From assembly GCF_006539565.1 (NCBI RefSeq), contig NZ_BJNG01000039.1:1-64000 (forward strand): a stretch of 64,000 bases of DNA, read 5' to 3'. Source of the stretch: Pseudonocardia hydrocarbonoxydans. Lineage in GTDB: Bacteria; Actinomycetota; Actinomycetes; Mycobacteriales; Pseudonocardiaceae. The translations under genes were made by a program, and so were the position numbers. Below, piece after piece: positions 8,729 through 16,617 of the stretch (position 1 is the first letter of the stretch; the number at the start of each line of letters is the position of its first letter). The notes beneath the pieces are model-generated. The model ran no database searches. It was not told where the DNA came from and worked only from the letters and a program-made list of their open reading frames with translations.

Positions 8729-9040
8729 GTGTCGATCCCGACCGCTCTGCGCAACTACCGCGTCGCCGCGTGGGTCACCGGCATCGGTCTGCTCGTGCTG
8801 GTGTTCGTCGCGATGCCGCTGAAGTACTTCTTCGACACGCCGGGCCCGGTCGCGGTCGTCGGTGTGACGCACGGCTTCCTCTACATGCTCTACATCGTCT
8901 GCACACTGATTCTGGCCGAGCGGGTGCGGGCGAAGCCGCTGGAGGCGCTGGTGGTGCTGCTCGCCGGCACGGTCCCGATCGCGTCGTTCGTGGCCGAGCG
9001 CGCGGTGACCCGCCGGATCCGGGCGCTGCACCCGGCCTGA
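8729..9040 (+). CDS. DUF3817 integral membrane protein
   Basis: A 103-residue protein with three hydrophobic helices and the block VTHGFLYMLYI near the middle, typical of DUF3817 proteins of actinobacteria (Rv1342c is one). GTG 8729 is 8 nt after the upstream stop, so the two small membrane proteins probably share a transcript. Role unknown. Confidence 0.8.
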   Translation: MSIPTALRNYRVAAWVTGIGLLVLVFVAMPLKYFFDTPGPVAVVGVTHGFLYMLYIVCTLILAERVRAKPLEALVVLLAGTVPIASFVAERAVTRRIRALHPA

Positions 9041-9059
9041 TCCCCGGGCTGCCGGCGGC

Positions 9060-9827
9060 TCAGCCCGGCCGGTGGAGGCACCCGACCATCCGCTGGAACT
9101 GCGTCCGCAGCTCCTCGACGGTCTTGATCGGCGCCTCCCAGGCGAGCCGGACGTCGTGGTCGCGGTCGGGGGTCTCGACGCGCAGGCGCAGGCCGCAGCG
9201 GTCGACGCCGAGCGGGCGCACCCGCACGTCCCGGGCGTCGCGCAGCGCGGGGGGCAGGTGCCGCGCCAGCGCGGTGAACACCTCGGGGTGCGCGGCCTCC
9301 AGGTGCCCGAGCCAGTGGTGCTCGTAGCGGCAGAACGGGTCGGGCCGGGCCGCCGCGAGGTCGACGGGGGCGAGCGCGGCGGTGCCCTCGGCGTCGGACA
9401 GCACGGCCGAGCCCGGCGTCAGGCGCACCAGCACCGCGCCGTGCCCGAGCTCCAGCCAGGCGGGGCTCGGGTGGTGCTCGCTGAGCCCGACCGCGATGCG
9501 CCGCGCGCGTCCGGCGTCGACGGCGGTGAGGTGCCCGGTGATCCACAGCAGGCCGCGGACGGGCTCGCGCAGGGCCACCGGCGCGGTGTCGGCGAGCTCC
9601 AGCATCACGGCCAGCTCGCCGTCGCGGGCCAGCCGGGCCAGCACCGGCTCGTCGTCGGACAGGAGCAGGACCGCCGAGCCGTCGGCGTAGACGTGCTGGG
9701 CCAGGGGGTGCGCGACGGGCGAGCCGGTGCCGACGAGTGCCGCCGCCCCGGCCCCGCGCGCGGTGAGGCTGCGGGCGCGCTCGCCGTCGGTCGGGGCGGG
9801 TGGCCGCCGCAGTCGCGTGGTTCCCAA
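9060..9827 (-). CDS. DUF2470 / FMN-split-barrel-like protein, iron-controlled
   Basis: A 255-residue protein with an N-terminal pyridoxamine-oxidase-like split barrel (about residues 20-165) and a C-terminal DUF2470 domain (DPFCRYEHHWLGH onward). This layout is shared with HugZ-type heme-utilisation proteins, so a role in heme or iron use is plausible but inferred. The start is TTG at 9827, preceded by GGAGGT about 6 nt upstream. An IdeR/DtxR-type box lies only 14 nt before the start codon, implying repression when iron is plentiful. Confidence 0.75.
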   Translation of the reverse strand: MGTTRLRRPPAPTDGERARSLTARGAGAAALVGTGSPVAHPLAQHVYADGSAVLLLSDDEPVLARLARDGELAVMLELADTAPVALREPVRGLLWITGHLTAVDAGRARRIAVGLSEHHPSPAWLELGHGAVLVRLTPGSAVLSDAEGTAALAPVDLAAARPDPFCRYEHHWLGHLEAAHPEVFTALARHLPPALRDARDVRVRPLGVDRCGLRLRVETPDRDHDVRLAWEAPIKTVEELRTQFQRMVGCLHRPG

Positions 9828-9841
9828 GAGGCACCTCCGAA

Positions 9842-9860
9842 TTAGGTGAGCCTAAGCTAG
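9842..9860. promoter_or_regulatory. IdeR/DtxR-type iron box
   Basis: TTAGGTGAGCCTAAGCTAG matches the known 19-bp DtxR/IdeR operator consensus at 16 positions by my alignment. It lies between the TTG start at 9827 (minus strand) and the unknown gene starting at 9934 (plus strand), nearer the former. A repressor bound here would cover the promoter of the DUF2470 gene. Confidence 0.8.
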
Positions 9861-9933
9861 CTTCTCCGGTGATCGTCGCGCAAGCATCAGGCGCTGCACG
9901 ACGGCCGTGACCGACCCGTTAGCGTCTGTGGCC

Positions 9934-10812
9934 GTGACGACGCAGCCGACGGCCGGAACCGGGCCCTGGTCCGTGCCCCCGCTGTTCGCCGGGCTCGTCG
10001 ACGACACCGGCCTGCTGGGGCCGCGCGAGGGGAGCCCGGTCGAGCAGGTCGTCGCCCGCTACCTCGCCGCCCGCGACGGCGCGTTCAGCGGCCTCGTCGG
10101 CCAGCTCGTCTGCCCGGTGTCGCGGCTGCCCGCCCTGGTCAAGGAGCTGGCGCGCGCCGCCCCGGCCCGCCCCGTCGACCTCTCGATCGTCGTCGACACG
10201 GGTCTGGGTGCCGTGCCCAAGGCGCTGTCGACGGTGCTGTCGCGCCCGGCCCTGCTCGCCCCCCGCACGGTCGAGACCGCCGCGCCCCCGGACGTCGACG
10301 CGGTGTGGCTCGACCGCGTCGCGGAGTTCGTCCCCGAGGACGTCGTCGCCGTCGTCGAGCCGCGCCGCCCGGCCCCCGACGACCCCGCGGGCACCGACGC
10401 CTGGCTCGACGCCGTGCGCCGCGTCGCCGACCAGGGCTGCGCGCCGAGGCTGCGCTGCGGCGGGCCGCGGCCGACCGACGCGCCCTCCACCGCCGACGTC
10501 GAGCGGTTCGTGCGCGTCGTCGCCGGGACCGGTCGCGGGTTCACGACGCTCGGGCTGCACGAGGCGGTGCGCGTCGAGGGCGGCGGGGGCCGCCGGCACG
10601 GCATCGTCAACCTGCTGGTGGCGGTGGCCCGTGCGCTCGGCGGGGGCGACGTCGCCGGCGCGCTGCGCAGCACCGACGGCGCGGCACTCGCCGCGGAGAT
10701 CGGCGACTGGTCGGAGCGGGCCGTCTCCGGCGTGCGCGGCCTGCTCTCGCGCTGCGGCGCCGACCCGGCCCCCGGCACCGCGCTGGCCGGGCTGGGTCTG
10801 TTGTCCCGCTGA
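9934..10812 (+). CDS. Conserved protein of unknown function
   Basis: I do not recognise a characterised family. The product is 292 residues, soluble, alanine- and arginine-rich, with no membrane segment. The N-terminus (PPLFAGLVDDTGLLGP) and the regular alternation of strands and helices suggest a TIM-barrel-like or epimerase-like fold, but this is only an impression. I prefer GTG 9934 to GTG 9907 because TAGCGT at 9920-9925 ends 8 nt before it. It precedes pheA by 35 bp in the same direction. Confidence 0.6.
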   Translation: MTTQPTAGTGPWSVPPLFAGLVDDTGLLGPREGSPVEQVVARYLAARDGAFSGLVGQLVCPVSRLPALVKELARAAPARPVDLSIVVDTGLGAVPKALSTVLSRPALLAPRTVETAAPPDVDAVWLDRVAEFVPEDVVAVVEPRRPAPDDPAGTDAWLDAVRRVADQGCAPRLRCGGPRPTDAPSTADVERFVRVVAGTGRGFTTLGLHEAVRVEGGGGRRHGIVNLLVAVARALGGGDVAGALRSTDGAALAAEIGDWSERAVSGVRGLLSRCGADPAPGTALAGLGLLSR

Positions 10813-10834
10813 CGGGCGGGCGTCGAGCGGGCAT

Positions 10835-10840
10835 TAGGGT
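10835..10840 (+). promoter_or_regulatory. -10 element of pheA, leaderless type
   Basis: TAGGGT ends 7 nt before GTG 10848 with no ribosome site between, so pheA has its own probable leaderless promoter. Confidence 0.5.
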
Positions 10841-10847
10841 CCGGGTC

Positions 10848-11795
10848 GTGGGTCGACTGGCGTTCCTCGGGCCGCACGCCACCTTCACCGAGCAGGCGCT
10901 GCGGTCGCTCCCCGAATCCCGTGACGCCGAGCTGGTGCCGTGCGCGGGCAGCCCGGCGGTGCTCGCCGCGGTCCGCTCCGGCGAGGTCGACGCGGGCTGC
11001 GTGCCGATCGAGAACAGCGTCGAGGGGGCGGTCGGGGCGGTGCTCGACGGGCTCGTCGACTCGCCGCCGCTGGTGATCGTCCGCGAGGCGCTGGTCGCGG
11101 TGCGGTTCGCGGTGATGGTCCGGCCCGGCACCCGCACCGCCGACGTCCGCCGCGTCGGCTCGCACCCGCACGCCGTCGCGCAGACCCGCGGCTGGCTCGC
11201 CGCGCACCTGCCCGCCGCGGAGGTGCTGCTCACGACCTCGACGGCGGAGGCCGCGGCGCAGGTCGCGCGCGGCGAGCTCGACGCCGCCGTCGCCGCCCCG
11301 CTCGCCGCGGAGCAGCACGGCCTGGAGATCGCCGTCGACGACGTGGCCGACAACCCCGGCGCCGTCACCCGCTTCGTGCTGGTCGCCCCGCCCGGCCCGC
11401 CGCCCGCGCCCACCGGCCACGACCGCACGACGTTCGCGGCCACCACGCGCAACCGGCCGGGCTCGCTGCTCGGGCTGCTCACCGAGCTGGCGGTGCGGGG
11501 GATCGACCTCACCCGCATCGAGTCGCGCCCGATCAAGGACCGGCACGCGGAGTACTGGTTCCACATCGACTGCACCGGCCACGTCGCCGAGCCCGCGATG
11601 GGGGAGGCGCTGGCCGCCCTGCACCGCCGCTGCGACGATGTGCGCTTCCTCGGCTCGTTCCCCCGGGCCGGCAACGGGGCGGCGGCGTCCGGGGGCCCGG
11701 ACCCGGCGGCCCCGCTGGGCGCGGCCACCGACTCGGCGTTCGCGCGGGCGCAGGCCTGGCTCGACGGCCTGCGCGCGGGGAGCGTCGGCCGGTGA
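10848..11795 (+). CDS. pheA: Prephenate dehydratase
   Basis: A 315-residue monofunctional prephenate dehydratase, converting prephenate to phenylpyruvate in phenylalanine synthesis. The catalytic domain starts with LAFLGPHATFTEQAL and contains PIENSVEG and the TRFVLV motif whose Thr-Arg-Phe is essential in the family. A C-terminal ACT domain with the allosteric ESRPIKDRHAEYWF stretch (phenylalanine binding) follows at about residue 195. No chorismate mutase domain is present. The stop overlaps the start of the next gene (GTGA), the order pheA-phosphatase also seen in Rv3838c-Rv3837c. Confidence 0.95.
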   Translation: MGRLAFLGPHATFTEQALRSLPESRDAELVPCAGSPAVLAAVRSGEVDAGCVPIENSVEGAVGAVLDGLVDSPPLVIVREALVAVRFAVMVRPGTRTADVRRVGSHPHAVAQTRGWLAAHLPAAEVLLTTSTAEAAAQVARGELDAAVAAPLAAEQHGLEIAVDDVADNPGAVTRFVLVAPPGPPPAPTGHDRTTFAATTRNRPGSLLGLLTELAVRGIDLTRIESRPIKDRHAEYWFHIDCTGHVAEPAMGEALAALHRRCDDVRFLGSFPRAGNGAAASGGPDPAAPLGAATDSAFARAQAWLDGLRAGSVGR

Positions 11796-12421
11796 CGCGC
11801 CTGATCCTTGCGCGGCACGGCCAGACCGACTCCAACGTCGGGCGCGTCCTCGACTCCGCCCCGCCCGGCCCCCCGCTCAACGCGCTCGGCCTGGCCCAGG
11901 CGGCGGCGCTGGGGGAGCGGCTGCGCGGCGAGCGGATCGACGCCGTGCACGCCTCGACCGCGACCCGCGCCCAGCAGACGGCCGCCCCGGTCGGGGCGGT
12001 GGCTGGGCTCGCCGTCGAGGTCGTCGACGGCGTGCACGAGGTGTTCTGCGGCGACCTGGAGGGCCGCGGCGACGACGAGGCGCGCGAGCGGTTCGACGCC
12101 GTCTACGACGCCTGGCTCGCCGGTGACCTGCGTGCCCACCTGCCCGGCGGGGAGTCGGCGCTGGACCTGCGCGCGCGGTTCCTGCCCGCCGTCGAACGGC
12201 TCACCGGCGGCGTCGACGGCACGGTGCTGATCGCCAGCCACGGCGCCGCGATCCGGCTGGCGAGCGCCGCGCTGCTCGGCGACACCGCCGAGACGCTCTA
12301 CGTCCCCAACACCGGCCTGGTGATCCTCACCGGCACCCCCGCCGCCGGGTGGGCGCTGGAGCACTGGGACACCGCGGTCCCGGTCGTCGGCGACGTGACG
12401 GCCGGCGGCCCGCCGGACTGA
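11792..12421 (+). CDS. Histidine phosphatase (phosphoglycerate-mutase-like)
   Basis: A 209-residue member of the histidine phosphatase superfamily. RHG at residues 8-10 carries the phosphorylated His9, and ASHGAAIR carries the second catalytic His. Despite frequent annotation as phosphoglycerate mutase, the small size and neighbourhood match Rv3837c, so a broad phosphatase is more likely. It overlaps pheA by 4 bp and is co-transcribed with it. Confidence 0.88.
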   Translation: MTRLILARHGQTDSNVGRVLDSAPPGPPLNALGLAQAAALGERLRGERIDAVHASTATRAQQTAAPVGAVAGLAVEVVDGVHEVFCGDLEGRGDDEARERFDAVYDAWLAGDLRAHLPGGESALDLRARFLPAVERLTGGVDGTVLIASHGAAIRLASAALLGDTAETLYVPNTGLVILTGTPAAGWALEHWDTAVPVVGDVTAGGPPD

Positions 12422-12427
12422 CCGGCG

Positions 12428-12772
12428 TCAGCCCCAGCCGAGCCGGTGCAGGGTGTCCTCGTCGATGCCGAAGTGGTGGGCCACCTCGTGCACCACGGTG
12501 ACCGCCACCTCGTGCACGACCTCGTCGGCGTCGGCGCAGATCTCCAGGATGGCGTCCTGGTAGACCGAGATGCGGTCGGGCAGCACCCCGCCGTAGGACG
12601 ACGTGCGCTCGGTCAGGGCGACGCCCTCGTAGAGCCCGAGCAGCTCGGGGTCCTCGTCGTTGCGGTCCTCGACGAGCACCACGACGTTGTCCATCGCCCG
12701 GGTGAGCTCGGCCGGGATCGTGTCCAGCGCGTCGGCGACCAGCTCCTCGAAGCGCCGCCGGGTCATCTCCAC
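12428..12772 (-). CDS. Minimal zincin-type metallopeptidase family protein
   Basis: A 114-residue protein with the zinc motif HEVAHHFGI (H95, E96, H99) near the C-terminus, the hallmark of the small 'zincin-like' family to which Rv3836 belongs. No pro-peptide or signal peptide is seen. Whether these short proteins cleave peptides is uncertain. It converges on the histidine phosphatase and lies just downstream of the septum-formation gene, a conserved order. Confidence 0.86.
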   Translation of the reverse strand: MEMTRRRFEELVADALDTIPAELTRAMDNVVVLVEDRNDEDPELLGLYEGVALTERTSSYGGVLPDRISVYQDAILEICADADEVVHEVAVTVVHEVAHHFGIDEDTLHRLGWG

Positions 12773-12782
12773 GACCGGGCCG

Positions 12783-13985
12783 TCAGGTCCCGTCGAGGGG
12801 GACGGGCACCTCGACCGGCACCTCCGGCAGCTCCCCGGCGGGCGGCGCGTCGCTCGGCGGCGGGACGGCGCCGTCGGAGGGTGCGGGGGTCGGCGCCGGG
12901 GCGGTGGTCGGCGGGGCGGGCATGCCGGCGTCGGGGGTGTCGGAGGCCGGCGGGGCCGGCTGGTCGCCGATGACGACGTCGCCGGTGACGGGGCCGGTGA
13001 CCGGCGCGAACCCGGTGCGGTCGGGCAGCAGCGCCGCCACGTTGCAGTTGACCCGGTAGGTGCCCGCGGCCCAGGACGCCTCGCTGACGTTGTTCCAGTA
13101 GACCGTCAGCCCCTTGTCCGCGACGACGGTCGGCCCGCCCGCGTAGGCGGCCGCGATCTCGTTGCACTTGGGCTGCAGGTAGGCGTCCTGCGCCTCGACG
13201 GCGGGGTAGCCGTCGGGGAAGTCGGCCGCCATGTCGACGATGCCGACGGTCTCCAGCGCGTGCGGCCCGGCGCACGACACGGGGTCGCCGACGCGGGGGC
13301 CGTCGATCCCCAGGCACACGCCCGGCTCCTGGACGGCGGCCTGGTCGCCGTCGGCGACGCGCCCGGTCATCGGGTAGAGCGCCCCGGAGCGCGACGCGCT
13401 CTGCAGGCCGCAGCGCAGCTCGCGGTCGCCCTGCTCCCACTTCGACGGCGACGGCTTGAGCGCGCCCACGCGGTAGCGGCCGTCGGGGTCGAAGACGTTG
13501 TTCAGGTAGGTCATGACGACCGGCCCGCACCGCTCGTCGACGAGCTGGCGCCACGTGGAGTCGTCCGGCAGCGCCACCTGGTCGGCGAGGACGACCGTGC
13601 CGGCCTGTTCGAACAGGTGGGGCTCGGCGCAGTCGACCAGCGCGGTGTCGACGGCGTCGGGCCGTGTCCAGGTCAGGCAGGTGCCGGGGATGGCGGGCGG
13701 GGCCTGCACCTCGACGACCTCGGGCACGTCGGGCGGCGCGGCCACGGCGGCGAACGTGCCCAGCACGGGCACCTCGGCGCCGGTGAAGGTGTCGAGCGTG
13801 GCGGCGCCCAGCATGACCAGGGCACCGACGACGACGCCGGTGACGACACGGCGCACGGGGTGCACGGAGGGGCTGGGTGCGCGTCCACCCGGCGCGGGTG
13901 CGGACGACGGGCGCAGCGGGGGAGCGTCGTCGTCACGCACGGGCCGGGGAGCGGTGAGGGTTCGGTCCATGACGACCGTCATCAT
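12783..13985 (-). CDS. Septum formation family membrane protein
   Basis: A 400-residue protein with a short cytosolic N-terminus, one membrane helix (about residues 48-66) and a large extracytoplasmic part. That part contains two copies of a cysteine-bearing module: GTCLTW...VDCAEPHLFEQAGTV and GVCLGI...VSCAGPHALETVGIV. This is the arrangement of the Septum_form family (Rv3835 in M. tuberculosis). The C-terminal 70 residues are proline-rich. A second in-frame ATG lies 5 codons in. It is followed after 10 bp by the metallopeptidase gene. Confidence 0.8.
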   Translation of the reverse strand: MMTVVMDRTLTAPRPVRDDDAPPLRPSSAPAPGGRAPSPSVHPVRRVVTGVVVGALVMLGAATLDTFTGAEVPVLGTFAAVAAPPDVPEVVEVQAPPAIPGTCLTWTRPDAVDTALVDCAEPHLFEQAGTVVLADQVALPDDSTWRQLVDERCGPVVMTYLNNVFDPDGRYRVGALKPSPSKWEQGDRELRCGLQSASRSGALYPMTGRVADGDQAAVQEPGVCLGIDGPRVGDPVSCAGPHALETVGIVDMAADFPDGYPAVEAQDAYLQPKCNEIAAAYAGGPTVVADKGLTVYWNNVSEASWAAGTYRVNCNVAALLPDRTGFAPVTGPVTGDVVIGDQPAPPASDTPDAGMPAPPTTAPAPTPAPSDGAVPPPSDAPPAGELPEVPVEVPVPLDGT

Positions 13986-14125
13986 GCCGTGACCTTCCCG
14001 GTCACTCCCCGTCGCGGCCGCCGTGGCGCGGTCATCGGTCGCCCGCGTGCTGCGAACGTCCGTGTCCGGGACGACGGCCGGTCCGGGTACGGTGCGCGCG
14101 CGTGCCGATCTGTGAGGGGGCGGTC

Positions 14126-14710
14126 ATGGGCGACGACGAGGAGCGTCCGGAGCCGGGCAGCATGCGGTTCCAGGACGACTCGACCACACCGCGTGAGCCC
14201 ACGCTCGCGGAGCGTCGCGCCCGGGAGCAGGCGCTGCGGCGGCAGGAGGCGCAGGCGCGGCAGGCGGCCGACGACGCCGAGCGCGGGCAGAAGAAGCGCA
14301 GGCGGATCCTCGTCGGGGCCGGTGTCACGGTCGGGGTGGTCGCGCTGATCGCCGTCGGCTACGCGGTGGCGCGGCCGCAGGAGGAGATCCGGGCGCAGTG
14401 CGTCGACGAGGAGACCGACGAGATCGTCGACGACTCCAACTGCGTCACGCCGGTGGCGAACAACGGGGGCTACGGCGGCGGCTTCTACCCGATCTTCATC
14501 GGCGGCGGCGGGCGGCAGTACCACTACAACTACGGCGGCACCGGCACCGTCGGCACCCGCGTGAGTGGCGGCACCACGAGCGTCCCGGCCGACGGCACGC
14601 GGGTCACGACGTCGTCGGGCCGCGACGTCTCCCCGCGCGCGTCGAGCAGCAGCGGCGTGTCCCGCGGTGGGCTGGGCGTCTCCGGCGGCGGATCGTCGAG
14701 CGGCTCGTAG
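14126..14710 (+). CDS. Single-pass membrane protein with glycine/serine-rich outer domain
   Basis: A 194-residue protein: a charged Arg/Glu/Gln helix (about residues 28-63) that may form a coiled coil, one membrane helix (68-85), then a short cysteine-bearing segment and a Gly/Ser/Thr-rich tail. I chose ATG 14126 with its gaggggg ribosome site; a GTG at 14102 is possible. It abuts an ATP-grasp gene and a DUF350 gene. In enterobacteria the equivalent neighbours are DUF1190 proteins (YgiB/YjfM), and the N-x-C-V segment with Gly/Tyr-rich stretch is compatible with that role, though similarity is weak. Confidence 0.65.
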   Translation: MGDDEERPEPGSMRFQDDSTTPREPTLAERRAREQALRRQEAQARQAADDAERGQKKRRRILVGAGVTVGVVALIAVGYAVARPQEEIRAQCVDEETDEIVDDSNCVTPVANNGGYGGGFYPIFIGGGGRQYHYNYGGTGTVGTRVSGGTTSVPADGTRVTTSSGRDVSPRASSSSGVSRGGLGVSGGGSSSGS

Positions 14711-15874
14711 GTGGAGCGGCACCGGGGTGAGCCGCGCGCGGGCTGGGAGGACACCGTCCGCAGGCAGGGCATGGTGTTCGGCGCGCCCGGCCGCGGCGCC
14801 CGTGGCGCCGCCCGGCCGTACTGGGACGAGTCGGTGCACTACACGTTCTCCATGGACGAGGTGCTGTCGCTGGAGGCCGACGTCGAGGTGCTGCACTCGA
14901 TGTGCCTGGAGGCCGTCGACCACGTCGTCACGACCGAGCGGTTCCGCGACTTCGCGATCCCGGAGTACGCGTGGGAGGGCGTGGCGGCGTCGTGGCGGCG
15001 CAGCGACCCGCACGTCTACGGCCGCTTCGACCTGCGCTACGACGGCTCCGGCCCGGCGCAGCTGCTGGAGTACAACGCCGACACCCCCACCACGCTGCTC
15101 GAAGCCAGCCTGCTGCAGTGGTACTGGCTCAAGGACGCCCACCCCGACGACGACCAGTGGAACTCGCTGCACGAGAAGCTCGTCGAGCGCTGGGGCGAGC
15201 TCCGGGCGCGGCTGCCCGGCGACGACATCTACTTCACGTGGTCGGGCGCCGACGCCAGCGGCGAGGACCACGTCACCGTCGGCTACCTGCAGGAGACCGC
15301 CGCGGAGGCGGGCCTGAACACCGTCGGGCTCGCGATCGAGGACATCGGCTGGGACGCGGTGCTCGACCGCTTCGTCGACCTCGAGGAGGCGCCGATGGCC
15401 GCGGTGTTCAAGCTCTACCCGTGGGAGTGGGTCGTCACCGACGACTTCGGCAAGCACGTGCTGCGCAGCCTCCCCGAGACGCTGTGGGTCGAGCCGCTGT
15501 GGAAGTCGGTGCTGAGCAACAAGGCGCTGCTCGCGGTGCTGTGGGAGATGTACCCCGGCCACCCCAACCTGCTGCCCGCCTACCTCGACCAGCCCGGCCT
15601 GCTCACCGAGTACGTCCGCAAGCCGCGCCTGGGCCGCGAGGGCGCCAACATCTCGATCGTCTCGCCCGGCTCCGAGCACGAGACCGGCGGGATCTACGGC
15701 GAGGAGGGCTACGTCTACCAGCTCTTCTCCCCGCTGCCGGAGTTCGACGGCTTCCGGCCCGCGCTGGGCGCGTGGGTCGTCGGCGACACGGCGGCCGGCC
15801 TCGGCATCCGCGAGACCGTCGGGCTGGTCACCGACGACGGCGCGGCGTTCGTCCCCCACCGCATCCCCTCCTGA
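14711..15874 (+). CDS. Glutathionylspermidine-synthase-like ATP-grasp ligase
   Basis: A 387-residue protein matching the C-terminal synthetase domain of glutathionylspermidine synthase (YgiC/YjfC group). Characteristic stretches include FDLRYDGSGPAQLLEYNADT (about 109-128), TLLEASLLQWYW and GIYGEEGYVYQLF near the end. The fold forms amide bonds with ATP, usually joining a peptide carboxylate to an amine. No amidase domain is present. The GTG start follows the upstream stop with no gap. In a mycothiol-type organism glutathione is not expected, so the true substrate is open. Confidence 0.85.
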   Translation: MERHRGEPRAGWEDTVRRQGMVFGAPGRGARGAARPYWDESVHYTFSMDEVLSLEADVEVLHSMCLEAVDHVVTTERFRDFAIPEYAWEGVAASWRRSDPHVYGRFDLRYDGSGPAQLLEYNADTPTTLLEASLLQWYWLKDAHPDDDQWNSLHEKLVERWGELRARLPGDDIYFTWSGADASGEDHVTVGYLQETAAEAGLNTVGLAIEDIGWDAVLDRFVDLEEAPMAAVFKLYPWEWVVTDDFGKHVLRSLPETLWVEPLWKSVLSNKALLAVLWEMYPGHPNLLPAYLDQPGLLTEYVRKPRLGREGANISIVSPGSEHETGGIYGEEGYVYQLFSPLPEFDGFRPALGAWVVGDTAAGLGIRETVGLVTDDGAAFVPHRIPS

Positions 15875-15890
15875 AAGGCTCCCCTCCGAA

Positions 15891-16328
15891 ATGATCAACC
15901 CGGGCTTCTTCTCCGTGATCGGCGTCGGGATCGGCGCGATCCTGCTCTACGCCGTCCTCGGCGTCATCCTGATGCTGCTCGGCTTCTACGCCGTCGACCT
16001 GACGACGCCGGGCAAGCTCAACGTGATGGTCCGCGAGGGCCTGCCGAACGCCGTGGTGATCACCGCGGCGGGGATGGTCAGCATGGCGCTGATCGTCGTC
16101 ACGGCGATCTACACCTCCTCGGGCTTCCTCACCGAGGGCCTGATCCAGACCGCGGTCTTCGGCGTCATCGGGATCCTCGCCCAGGTCGGCGCCGTGCGGC
16201 TGGTGGAGTGGGTCATGGGCATCGACATCGGGGCCGTGCTGGCCGCCGACCGCGTCGTGCCGCAGAGCTTTCTCATCTCCGCCGCGCACCTGGCGCTCGG
16301 GCTCGTGGTGGCCTTCGCGATCATCTAG
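15891..16328 (+). CDS. DUF350 membrane protein
   Basis: A 145-residue protein with four hydrophobic helices and the DUF350 pattern (VDLTTPGKLN after the first helix, GLPNAVVITAAGMVSMALI). DUF350 proteins (YjfL) are commonly encoded beside glutathionylspermidine-synthase-like ATP-grasp genes. It lies 16 bp after that gene, in one operon with the membrane protein at 14126. Function unknown. Confidence 0.85.
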   Translation: MINPGFFSVIGVGIGAILLYAVLGVILMLLGFYAVDLTTPGKLNVMVREGLPNAVVITAAGMVSMALIVVTAIYTSSGFLTEGLIQTAVFGVIGILAQVGAVRLVEWVMGIDIGAVLAADRVVPQSFLISAAHLALGLVVAFAII

Positions 16329-16341
16329 TGGCCTACGCAAC

Positions 16342-16357
16342 TGCTACGGTCGTAGCA
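16342..16357. promoter_or_regulatory. Palindromic operator over the antitoxin promoter
   Basis: TGCTACG and CGTAGCA are exact inverted arms (16342-16348, 16351-16357) around GT. The palindrome covers the -10-like TACGGT (16345-16350) and the A of the start codon, and another CTACG lies at 16333-16337. This is the expected place for autorepression by the antitoxin or the toxin-antitoxin complex. Confidence 0.65.
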
Positions 16358-16617
16358 TGACCGAGGTCCCCAGTCGTGAGCTGCGCAACGACACCGCGGG
16401 CGTCCTGCGCCGGGTCCAGGACGGCGAGCGCGTGACGGTCACCGTCAACGGGCGGCCCGTCGCCGAGCTGGTGCCCGTCCAGCGGGCCCGGCGCGCCTGG
16501 ATCGGGCGGGCGGAGCTCGCCGCGCGCCTGAGCCGCGCCCAGGCCGACCCCGGCCTGCGTGACGACCTCGCCCGCCTGGCCGGCGACACGACCGACGACC
16601 TGGGGCCGATCCGGTGA
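16357..16617 (+). CDS. Phd/YefM-type antitoxin (VapB role)
   Basis: An 86-residue protein with the Phd/YefM N-terminal DNA-binding fold: SRELRNDTAGVLRRVQDGE followed by VTVNGRPVAELVP. The C-terminal acidic/Arg segment is the expected toxin-neutralising tail. It overlaps the PIN toxin by 4 bp (GTGA). The promoter lies inside a palindrome, and TACGGT ends 6 nt before the ATG, so the message is probably leaderless. Confidence 0.9.
   Translation: MTEVPSRELRNDTAGVLRRVQDGERVTVTVNGRPVAELVPVQRARRAWIGRAELAARLSRAQADPGLRDDLARLAGDTTDDLGPIR

Noticed and set aside
11792..12421. Glycolytic phosphoglycerate mutase
   Set aside because: Too short and lacks the C-terminal extension of GpmA; context matches the Rv3837c-type phosphatase.
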